Both the position numbers and the translations under genes were made by a program. From Bacteroidia bacterium (GTDB taxonomy: Bacteria > Bacteroidota > Bacteroidia > Bacteroidales > GCA-2748055): DNA of 6,387 bases. The notes below the pieces were generated by a model, which worked only from the letters and a program-made list of their open reading frames with translations, ran no database searches and had not been told where the DNA came from. Below, one piece after another: positions 1 through 6,237 of the stretch. Position 1 is the stretch's first letter; each line of letters begins with the position of its first letter. The stretch spans positions 1-6,387 of the forward strand of contig SPBY01000183.1 in assembly GCA_004525825.1 (NCBI GenBank), given 5' to 3'.

Positions 1-578
1 ACCCTGTGCTGGCCGTCCGTTATTTTGAATATGCCAATCAGCTGGGCGATTCTACTGCCTTTACCTTTAAATTCAAAGGGATTTCCCATTACCTCCGCAC
101 GGATTTTGAATCCGCCATTCAATCCCTTCAGATCGGCACTGAAAAAGACAGCCTCGATGCTGAAATACATTTCTTCCTGGGAGCCAGCCTGGCTACCACC
201 AGGGCAAAAACAGAGGCCATGAATCACCTGAATAAATCCCTGAAGCTGATGCAGCCCGATCCGTCGATTCTCTCGCGCATCTATTCAGAACAGGGCAATA
301 TCAAGCGACTGGAAATGGAGTATGAGGAAGCTTTTACCCTGTACGAACTGGCCTGGGAAGCAGATACTACCAATCCCATCGCACTCTATTTCATGGCCTC
401 CATCCTGGATAACAGTATGCAAAAGTCCAAAGAAGCCCTGGGGGTATACCAGCGCTATATTGATGCCCTGGATCATCTCCCGGAAAAGGAAGAAAGCAGT
501 CAGGGTGCTTCCATCAGAGCCATTGTGGAAGATCGGATTGTCACCCTGAAAGAGGAGCTGTTCTTCCGGGATGAATAG
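1..578 (+). CDS. TPR-repeat protein, C-terminal part (5' end outside window)
   Basis: This is the 3' end of an open frame ending in TAG at 576-578. The reading frame enters from the window edge (first full codon at base 3). The GTG at base 6 is an internal Val codon, not a credible start. About 190 residues are visible, containing roughly four helix-turn-helix units of about 34 residues with TPR spacing: near visible residues 18-50, 51-85, 89-122 and 124-156. Typical TPR small/large residue patterns are present, for example G-I-S-H-Y-L in the first unit and Q-G-N-I-K-R-L plus Y-E-E-A in the third. The tail is charged and helical, ending in F-F-R-D-E, with no membrane segment. TPR arrays are protein-interaction scaffolds; no partner can be named. 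It probably ends its own transcription unit, because a promoter-like sequence follows, although no convincing hairpin terminator is visible. Confident of the TPR fold, not of any function. Confidence 0.85.
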   Translation, partial: PVLAVRYFEYANQLGDSTAFTFKFKGISHYLRTDFESAIQSLQIGTEKDSLDAEIHFFLGASLATTRAKTEAMNHLNKSLKLMQPDPSILSRIYSEQGNIKRLEMEYEEAFTLYELAWEADTTNPIALYFMASILDNSMQKSKEALGVYQRYIDALDHLPEKEESSQGASIRAIVEDRIVTLKEELFFRDE

Positions 579-606
579 CCCATTAGCTGACTCAGTCTCT
601 TCCATA

Positions 607-637
607 TTGCTTATTCAATTTTAATTCACAACATTTG
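607..637 (+). promoter_or_regulatory. Putative Bacteroidota housekeeping promoter upstream of the DUF2721 gene
   Basis: TTG at 607-609 is followed after 20 bases by AACATTTG at 630-637. The known Bacteroidota primary-sigma consensus is TTTG/TTG, 19-21 bases, then TAnnTTTG. Here five of the six fixed positions of the -7 box match; the first T is A. Transcription would start near 642-646, giving a leader of only about 12-16 bases before the ATG at 658. The match is by eye in a 79-bp intergenic gap, so the call is plausible rather than proven. Confidence 0.5.
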
Positions 638-657
638 TATATGTAAACCCTTTAGGA

Positions 658-1134
658 ATGGAGACTCCTATTGTATTACTTATTCAAGGAATGCTTGCAC
701 CCGGACTGATGATATCGGCCTGCGGCTTGTTATTGCTGGGCATGAACAACAAATACAGCCTGGTGGTCAACCGCATCCGCCTGTTGAACGAAGAGAAGCG
801 AAAGATCTTTCACCAGGAGCTTATCGATGAAATCGACAGCAACAGGCTAAGCAACATTGAGCTTCAGATCAGCCACCTGATCGAACGCATCTCCCTGGTT
901 CGCAATGCTGTTTTCAGCTACTCACTGGCTGTGGCCCTGTTTATAGTAAGCTCCGTTTTAATAGGACTTACCCTCAGCGAGAACACCCCAGGTTTCGACT
1001 GGCTTATTGTGGCATTCTTTTATGGAGGCATGTTTGCAGTTTTTATGGGCATCGTCTTTGCTGCCATTGAGGTTTGGAAAGGCTACCGCATAGTAAAAAT
1101 TGAAATCTCCGAGATCTACAAACCTGTGGACTAA
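658..1134 (+). CDS. DUF2721 family small membrane protein
   Basis: A 158-residue protein whose N-terminal half matches the pattern I associate with DUF2721. A hydrophobic helix at about 6-28 ends in S-A-C-G-L-L-L-L-G-M. It is followed by N-x-Y-S-x-V-V-N-R-I-R-x-L-N-E-E-K-R (31-48) and then an amphipathic charged helix. Two further membrane helices lie at about 86-106 and 114-138, and a short charged tail (140-158) follows. Three transmembrane segments in an inner-membrane protein with a cytoplasmic-looking basic/acidic helix are therefore predicted. The biochemical function of DUF2721 is unknown. The ATG at 658 is preferred over the internal ATG at codon 12 because starting there would cut into helix 1. 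No Shine-Dalgarno is correctly spaced, as is usual in this phylum. It is the first gene of a likely three-gene operon, 11 bases ahead of the SRPBCC gene. Confidence 0.85.
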   Translation: METPIVLLIQGMLAPGLMISACGLLLLGMNNKYSLVVNRIRLLNEEKRKIFHQELIDEIDSNRLSNIELQISHLIERISLVRNAVFSYSLAVALFIVSSVLIGLTLSENTPGFDWLIVAFFYGGMFAVFMGIVFAAIEVWKGYRIVKIEISEIYKPVD

Positions 1135-1145
1135 CTGAGCCAAGC

Positions 1146-1526
1146 ATGAAAGAACTACGCAGATACTATCGCATCAATGGCGCCCCGGAAGAGATTTATG
1201 CCTCACTTATCAATCCATTCTCCATTTCTCTCTGGACAGGGGCCAAAGCTGAAATGAGCGAAGAACCCGGAGCCGGATTTTCCCTGTTTGACGGAGATAT
1301 AGAGGGGGTTAACATCGCCTTTGAAAAGGATAGTAAAATTGTCCAGGAGTGGTTTTTTGGCGACCAGGAAGAGAAGTCCATAGTAAGCATCACCCTTCGA
1401 CCCGACAGGCATTACACCAAAATCGAACTGCACCATTCCAATATCCCGGATGAAGCATATGAGGACATGGTTCAGGGCTGGGATAAATTCTATTTTGGCG
1501 GATTGAAAGACTTCTTTGAAAAGTAA
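1146..1526 (+). CDS. AHSA1/SRPBCC (START-like) domain protein
   Basis: A 126-residue soluble protein with no signal peptide, filling one complete AHSA1-type SRPBCC domain. Visible family features in order are an N-terminal strand with A-P-E-E-I-Y-A-S-L (13-21), L-W-T-G-A-K-A-E-M (29-37), E-P-G-A-G-F-S-L-F-D-G-D-I-E-G (40-54), K-I-V-Q-E-W-F-F (64-71), a strand S-I-V-S-I-T-L-R (78-85) and the C-terminal helix entered through V-Q-G-W-D-K-F-Y-F (108-116). The fold forms a deep hydrophobic pocket. Relatives bind lipids or small hydrophobic molecules, or resemble the C-terminal domain of the Hsp90 co-chaperone Aha1. Sequence alone does not show the ligand or any Hsp90 link. It sits 11 bases after the DUF2721 gene and 5 bases before the sensor gene, so it is very likely co-transcribed and possibly translationally coupled. 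Family assignment is strong; role unknown. Confidence 0.85.
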   Translation: MKELRRYYRINGAPEEIYASLINPFSISLWTGAKAEMSEEPGAGFSLFDGDIEGVNIAFEKDSKIVQEWFFGDQEEKSIVSITLRPDRHYTKIELHHSNIPDEAYEDMVQGWDKFYFGGLKDFFEK

Positions 1527-1531
1527 ACAAG

Positions 1532-4500
1532 ATGCCCCGGAAAATTACCACTTTTCTACTTATCCTGCTCCTGCTGCCCATCGGCATCCTGGGCAGGAGC
1601 CTCCAGGAAATCAAGCGTAGCGGTGTACTCTGGGTGGCCTTTACCTCCGATGACCTGAAAAACATCAACTACGACCTTGCTCTTGAGTTTGCCCGATACC
1701 TGAACGTGGAGTTGAGAGAGTCTGTGATTGCATGGGACGAAGCATTCATGATAAACGGCTCCGTTCCTGAGGACATGGAAACCAATTCCGAACTGAGATA
1801 TACTCCCGAAGTGTTTAAGAAAGCAGATATCATCTGCTCCACTTTTACGGTGATGGAATGGCGAAAAAGGCTGTTTGGTTTTGCCGAAACCCTGCAGACT
1901 GCCGAACTATTGATGATCAATAAAAACGAGCCTGTTCCAGGTGGAGTCAGCGAACTTGCCGGCAAACGGATCGCCTTTATGGGGGCCACCACCTTTGAAC
2001 AGCATTTGCTGGAAATCAATGCTACCCTGAGTGAGGAGATGCAGCTGGTCAGAACCAGTACCACCGCAGAAACCAAGCTCTTACTTGAAGAGAATAAGGT
2101 GTACGGAATTGTGCTTGATGCCGATGAAGCCCTGAACTTCAACGCCAGCAGCAACCAGAAATATAAGATAGCCTTTCCCATCAGCGATGTCACACGATCG
2201 GCCTGGGCGGTTGAAAAGAACAATCCCCTGATCCTGGAGGTGGAGAATTTTTTCGAGACCATAGCCAGCAACGGGTTTCTGGATGAAATTTTCTTCCGCC
2301 GTTTTGGAATTACCTACAAGTCTTATGTGGACCGCCTCAACAAGAACTTGAAACAGGAGCAGTACCACCGTGATCTGGATGAGATCCTGGAATCCCGTAA
2401 ATTGGTAGTAGCCCTAAGGGAGCGTGATTTTGTCTATCACGAAACCGGGCAGAAACAGTTCATGCATGCCCTGGCGGAAGAGTTTGCCGACTACCTGGGG
2501 GTCTCTCTGGAGTTTGTGGTAACGCCCACTTTCAGTCAGTACTGGGAGACCAAGGATAAGCAAATAGTCAAAGACTCCTCCTATACTCCTGAATGGTTCA
2601 ATTTCTTTGACCTGGCCTGCGAAACCATCGCCCCCCTTGATTGGCGTGCCAATAAGGTAAATATGATCCCTGTTTATCCTTCGGCTTATACTGTGATAGC
2701 CAGGAAAGATATTGACATTAACTCCATTGATGATCTCCAGAAATACCAGGGGGTCACTGGCAGTGGAACTGTCTATGAAGATATTTTAAGATCTCATGGA
2801 ATTACCAATTTTTACTTCGAAAACGTCAATAATTTCATTCGTGACGTGGTGGAGGGTAAAGCCGACTACACCATCATTTACAACGCTTTTTATGAGCTTT
2901 CGGCCTACCCCGATCTTGAAGGCAAACTTGAGCTTGGCTCCCTGAATGTAAGCTGGGCCCTTCGCAAGGACCAGCCCGAACTTCAGAAAGAAGTGGAGAA
3001 ATTCATCACCCGATCCAAAGAGCAGGGTTTGATAGGGATTCTCTTAAAAACACTCAAGGGGAATACCCTCCAGGCGCCGGAGGCATTTATCAACAGCTAT
3101 TATGAAAGTTTTCTAACTGGACAAATGCCTTATGTGAACTATGGTGCTGACGATGGTCTGCCTCAGGAAGATATGTTCTCCATTTTCCAGGACCGGAAAG
3201 GATACATGTGGTTTGGTACCAATTCGGGCGCAGTGCGCTACAACGGAAGGGAAATGACCGTATTTAATCAGGATCAAGGTCTGCCGGGCAATTCGGTTCG
3301 TGACATCCGGCAGGACAGTAGTGGAACCATGTATTTTGCCACCACAAGTGGTATTGCAAAATTTTCGGGCGATACCACCCTGGCAATCCTGTGGGAAGGA
3401 ATCTCCTTTCAAAATATTTTTATTGATTCAAAGGATAACCGGTGGTTCATGGGCGACGATGGTATTTACATGGAGAGTCCCGGCGGAGAAACCAGATACC
3501 TCAACGCTGAGCATCCGGTACTGCCCAGGGTGATTTACAAGCTTACAGAGGATCCCAGGACAGGAAACCTCCTGATGGCCACCATTGATGGTGTTTACAT
3601 GTATGACCCGAAGCAGGAGCAGGTTACCCAGCTAAGCGATACGGATTGTTACTCCATCTATATTGATGCCAACGACAGCATTTGGATCGCCACCAGGAAC
3701 GGGCTCAGCATCACCCATCTTCAGGACCTTTTGGAGGATCGCTACCGGGCCACCTTCTATAACCTGAACGAAAGACTTGATTTCCCGGTTAATATTATCT
3801 CAGATATTACCACCAATAAGTTCGGATCCATCTGGCTGGTAAGCGATTCAAAAATCATGCAGATGATCTCCACCGACCAGAAACCCATTGTGTATGAGCA
3901 GGAAAGAGGAATCAAAAACAACAAGATCCTGTCATTTCTGATCGACCAGGAGGACAACATCTGGATCGGCTTTTCCGGGGGTTTGCAGCGACTCACCAAC
4001 CGGCGGGGATTGAGGAATTTTTATCCCGGCATCATCAACTCTTATATCTATTCTGTTTTCCAGGATGACCGGGAGCGCATATGGGTTTCTTCGGACAACG
4101 GCGTTTTCTACTTTCAACAGAACGATCTGGTTAATTTCACCCCCCGGACAGGATCTGACAATAAGAAATTCACGGGAACCCTTCTGCCCAACCAGAACAT
4201 CCTCCTGGCGAACAACGAAGGCTTGTATGAAGTGAATAGCAGAACTCTCGAGATCGTGAGACAAACGCCATTTTCACAGATCTCCCACAGTTTTGACAAT
4301 GTTTTCGTGACAAAAAAAGGGGAAATTTTCCTGCTTACGGGAATCAATGGCATCATATACTATTTCCCCGACTTTTATTCCAAGCCCCGGGAACTGAAAA
4401 ACAAATTCACATCCAATATCTTTCAGCTTATTGAAATGGACGGCCGTGTGATCGGGGGCAACAGTGCCGGGTTTGTGACCTTCAACGGAACAGAGTTTGA

Positions 4501-6175
4501 CCTCTTGCATGAAACAGACTGCAACATCTGGACGCTCCATTTGGAGGACGAGAAGTTATGGGTGGGTACCGACTGTGGGATCGGCCTGGTCAAAGAGAGT
4601 CGTTTCGGCGAAATGGAGTTGTCATCCATAGGCCGCGAGATGGCCATCAAGTCCATACTGCCTGCAAAAAACAGGAATTACCTCTGGTTGGGGACCAACA
4701 AGGGGTTTAGCTATTACAATACTGAAACCCATGCCTTTGAGTTCACCATCAATGCCAAAGATGGTCTGAGCGGGGATGAGATTACTCCAGGAGGCCTCTT
4801 TCTCGACAGCAATGATCTGCTCTGGGTGGGAACCTATCATGGAATATCCAATTTCAACATCAAGGCCAAATCCACCTTCAATTATGCCCCGGTATGTTAT
4901 ATAGAAAAGATGTTTCTCAATGGAGAGAGAATTCAAACCGAAAACGGCAAGGTATTTTCCCACAAAGAGAACAATTTCATCTTTGAAATTTCTGCCCTTT
5001 CATTTTCTGACGAAACCTCCGTGGAGTATGAATATTATATCCGGGGTACCGGAAACCAATACTCCTCCTACCACAGAGGAGCAGAATACAAAGCGAATTA
5101 TGACAACCTGCCTCCCGGAAAATATGAATTCATCTACAAAGCCAAAGGAAAAAACAACATCTGGGGCTATGCCGAGAAGTATGAGTTTTCCATCCGAAAG
5201 GCGTGGTACACTACCTGGATATTCCGGATCCTGGTAATCATTGCCTTTGTTGCATCCGCTTACCTTTTCTATATCATCAGGATAACTACCATCAAAGCCC
5301 AGAAGAACAGACTGGAGCAACAGGTCAGGGAGAGAACCCATGAACTGGAGGTGGCCAATACCGAAATTGAGGCTCAACGCGATTTCGCCAGACACCAGCA
5401 TGACCAGATTGCCCAACATCAGAAGTCCATCATGGATAGCATCCATTACGCCCAGACCATTCAGAATTCACTGCTTCCATCGGCCCACATCCTGAAATCG
5501 GGACTCACCGATCATTTCATCCTTTACAAACCGCGAGACATAGTAAGTGGCGACTATTACTGGTTCAGCGATCAAGGTGACTATTACTACATAGCTGCAG
5601 TCGATTGCACCGGTCACGGTGTTCCGGGTGCTTTCATGAGCATGCTCGGCATGACGCTAATGAGCGAAATCGTTAGTAAACAACCTTCCATTGATCCTGA
5701 CGACCTTCTCAACAAGCTGCGTAGCCAGATCATTGAAACCCTGCACCAAAAGGGCGACCCGGGAGCTGCCAAAGATGGCATGGATATGGTTGTCTGTAAA
5801 GTAGATCATCAAAAGCGACAGCTTAAGTTTGCCGGAGCCAATAATCCCCTCTACCTGGTCAGAAAGGGAGCGCTTACAGAGCATAAAACTGATAAGATGC
5901 CCGTGAGCATCCATCTTGTGATGCTGCCCTTTACAGGTCATAGTATTGACCTGGAACCAGGTGACCACGTTTTCATCTTTTCTGACGGATATGCGGACCA
6001 GTTTGGCGGACCAAAAGGGAAGAAGTTCAAATACCAGGCTTTTAAGGAGCTCCTGATCTCACTTTCGGGAAAGGAGATGCATGAACAAGGTCTTCTGCTC
6101 GACAGGGAGTTTGAAAAATGGAAAGGAGATATCGACCAGATTGACGATGTGGTGGTTATCGGCATGAAATTCTAA
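1532..6175 (+). CDS. Giant periplasmic sensor with tandem SBP_bac_3 domains, Reg_prop double propeller, Y_Y_Y domain and SpoIIE-type PP2C phosphatase
   Basis: A 1547-residue single-pass receptor. A signal peptide at 1-21 (basic start, Leu-rich core, likely cleavage after I-L-G) is followed by family-3 solute-binding domain 1 (about 24-262) and domain 2 (about 281-510). Next come fourteen Reg_prop-type blades (542-1110) with recurring D-x-x-G/D-x-x-W-x-G-T-x-x-G-x-x-x-Y/F, then a Y_Y_Y domain (about 1118-1222), a membrane helix (about 1229-1249) and a coiled coil (about 1250-1312) bearing R-E-R-T-H-E-L-E. The last part is a SpoIIE/PP2C phosphatase (about 1328-1547). It keeps the metal-site acidic motifs V-S-G-D1341, A-V-D1358-C-T-G-H-G-V-P-G-A-F, K-D1415-G-M-D1418, F-S-D1485-G-Y-A-D-Q-F-G-G and I-D1538-D1539-V-V, so it should be active. 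Everything before 1229 should be periplasmic and the phosphatase cytoplasmic. By analogy with SpoIIE/RsbU enzymes it should dephosphorylate a Ser/Thr-phosphorylated regulator such as a STAS protein, but no partner is in the window. The ATG at 1532 is supported by the signal peptide directly after it. The domain order is unusual; the domain calls themselves are firm. Confidence 0.92.
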   Translation: MPRKITTFLLILLLLPIGILGRSLQEIKRSGVLWVAFTSDDLKNINYDLALEFARYLNVELRESVIAWDEAFMINGSVPEDMETNSELRYTPEVFKKADIICSTFTVMEWRKRLFGFAETLQTAELLMINKNEPVPGGVSELAGKRIAFMGATTFEQHLLEINATLSEEMQLVRTSTTAETKLLLEENKVYGIVLDADEALNFNASSNQKYKIAFPISDVTRSAWAVEKNNPLILEVENFFETIASNGFLDEIFFRRFGITYKSYVDRLNKNLKQEQYHRDLDEILESRKLVVALRERDFVYHETGQKQFMHALAEEFADYLGVSLEFVVTPTFSQYWETKDKQIVKDSSYTPEWFNFFDLACETIAPLDWRANKVNMIPVYPSAYTVIARKDIDINSIDDLQKYQGVTGSGTVYEDILRSHGITNFYFENVNNFIRDVVEGKADYTIIYNAFYELSAYPDLEGKLELGSLNVSWALRKDQPELQKEVEKFITRSKEQGLIGILLKTLKGNTLQAPEAFINSYYESFLTGQMPYVNYGADDGLPQEDMFSIFQDRKGYMWFGTNSGAVRYNGREMTVFNQDQGLPGNSVRDIRQDSSGTMYFATTSGIAKFSGDTTLAILWEGISFQNIFIDSKDNRWFMGDDGIYMESPGGETRYLNAEHPVLPRVIYKLTEDPRTGNLLMATIDGVYMYDPKQEQVTQLSDTDCYSIYIDANDSIWIATRNGLSITHLQDLLEDRYRATFYNLNERLDFPVNIISDITTNKFGSIWLVSDSKIMQMISTDQKPIVYEQERGIKNNKILSFLIDQEDNIWIGFSGGLQRLTNRRGLRNFYPGIINSYIYSVFQDDRERIWVSSDNGVFYFQQNDLVNFTPRTGSDNKKFTGTLLPNQNILLANNEGLYEVNSRTLEIVRQTPFSQISHSFDNVFVTKKGEIFLLTGINGIIYYFPDFYSKPRELKNKFTSNIFQLIEMDGRVIGGNSAGFVTFNGTEFDLLHETDCNIWTLHLEDEKLWVGTDCGIGLVKESRFGEMELSSIGREMAIKSILPAKNRNYLWLGTNKGFSYYNTETHAFEFTINAKDGLSGDEITPGGLFLDSNDLLWVGTYHGISNFNIKAKSTFNYAPVCYIEKMFLNGERIQTENGKVFSHKENNFIFEISALSFSDETSVEYEYYIRGTGNQYSSYHRGAEYKANYDNLPPGKYEFIYKAKGKNNIWGYAEKYEFSIRKAWYTTWIFRILVIIAFVASAYLFYIIRITTIKAQKNRLEQQVRERTHELEVANTEIEAQRDFARHQHDQIAQHQKSIMDSIHYAQTIQNSLLPSAHILKSGLTDHFILYKPRDIVSGDYYWFSDQGDYYYIAAVDCTGHGVPGAFMSMLGMTLMSEIVSKQPSIDPDDLLNKLRSQIIETLHQKGDPGAAKDGMDMVVCKVDHQKRQLKFAGANNPLYLVRKGALTEHKTDKMPVSIHLVMLPFTGHSIDLEPGDHVFIFSDGYADQFGGPKGKKFKYQAFKELLISLSGKEMHEQGLLLDREFEKWKGDIDQIDDVVVIGMKF
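1567..1600 (+). other. Strong potential mRNA hairpin inside the signal-peptide codons
   Basis: The left arm GCTCCTGCTGCCCA (1567-1580) can pair with the right arm TGGGCAGGAGC (1590-1600). This gives 11 mostly G-C pairs with a three-base CTG bulge on the left and a nine-base loop (1581-1589). It begins about 35 bases after the start codon of the sensor gene. It could slow ribosomes or affect message stability, but Leu/Pro/Gly codons in signal peptides can create such pairing by chance. No U-run follows, so it is not an intrinsic terminator. Confidence 0.4.
1799..2647 (+). repeat. Internal duplication: two solute-binding domains with a shared core block
   Basis: Residues 90-111 and 351-372 of the sensor align without gaps at an offset of exactly 261 residues. 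Shared residues are Y-T-P-E, F, D, C, T and W-R, or 10 of 22 positions (Y90/Y351, F95/F356, D99/D360, C102/C363, T104/T365, W110-R111/W371-R372). The shared Arg falls where family-3 solute-binding proteins carry the ligand-carboxylate Arg of their T-x-x-E-R motif. The match is at protein level; the DNA has diverged. It supports two homologous flytrap domains rather than one long one. Confidence 0.75.
3155..4861 (+). repeat. Fourteen degenerate beta-propeller blade repeats (Reg_prop type)
   Basis: Blades are visible at sensor residues about 542-572, 583-613, 624-649, 665-693, 705-729, 751-778, 795-822, 835-861, 879-901, 920-945, 961-986, 997-1021, 1037-1064 and 1078-1110. The clearest carry W-F/I/V/L-G-T or W-I-A-T followed by a Gly and an aromatic (blades 1, 5, 7, 12, 13, 14). 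Blades 9-11 have lost the Trp. Fourteen repeats equal two seven-bladed propellers, the arrangement known from Bacteroides hybrid two-component sensors. The repeats have diverged and are not DNA-level tandem copies. Confidence 0.8.
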
Positions 6176-6184
6176 GGGAACACC

Positions 6185-6214
6185 TGTAACTTTTTACATA
6201 CTTGTTTCGTCCTA
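6185..6214 (+). promoter_or_regulatory. Putative ECF-sigma promoter upstream of the secreted repeat protein
   Basis: TGTAAC (6185-6190) is followed after 17 bases by CGTC (6208-6211), continuing as CGTCCTA. An AAC-containing -35 and a CGTC -10 at 16-17-base spacing are the hallmark of extracytoplasmic-function (ECF) sigma promoters. Very similar TGTAAC/CGTC pairs are common upstream of ECF sigma operons in Bacteroidota. Transcription would start near 6218-6220, leaving a leader of about 20 bases that is A-rich and suits initiation at the ATG at 6238. TGTAA (6185-6189) and TTACA (6194-6198) also form an inverted repeat with a four-base spacer over the -35 box. Confidence 0.55.
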
Positions 6215-6237
6215 CCACCAAATCAAAAAACAACAAG

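Noticed and set aside
6..8. GTG as a start codon for the TPR gene
   Set aside because: The frame is open up to the window edge and the TPR pattern is already in progress, so this is an internal Val codon of a gene starting upstream.
589..597. GACTCAGTC palindrome after the TPR gene as a terminator
   Set aside because: The arms are only four bases with a one-base centre, too small for a hairpin loop, and no T-run follows directly.
1669..2271. A 200-codon open frame on the minus strand
   Set aside because: It lies wholly inside the solute-binding part of the sensor gene. Its translation is Ser/Leu-rich, without a recognisable domain, and fits a shadow of the real + frame.
3155..4861. Possible DNA-level tandem repeats or phage-tail-like repeats
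   Set aside because: The repetition is only at protein level, with blade motifs of the Reg_prop type, and nucleotide sequences of the units are strongly diverged.
5000..5446. A 148-codon open frame on the minus strand
   Set aside because: It is antisense to the Y_Y_Y, membrane and coiled-coil codons, which are clearly coding on +. No promoter or family signature was seen.
6187..6194. TAACTTTT as a housekeeping -7 box for the last gene
   Set aside because: The final G is missing and there is no TTG about 20 bases upstream. The overlapping TGTAAC/CGTC pair is a more complete match.
6176..6237. Intrinsic terminator after the sensor gene
   Set aside because: No GC-rich stem precedes a T-run. 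The only inverted repeat (TGTAA/TTACA) is short, AT-rich and overlaps the promoter.
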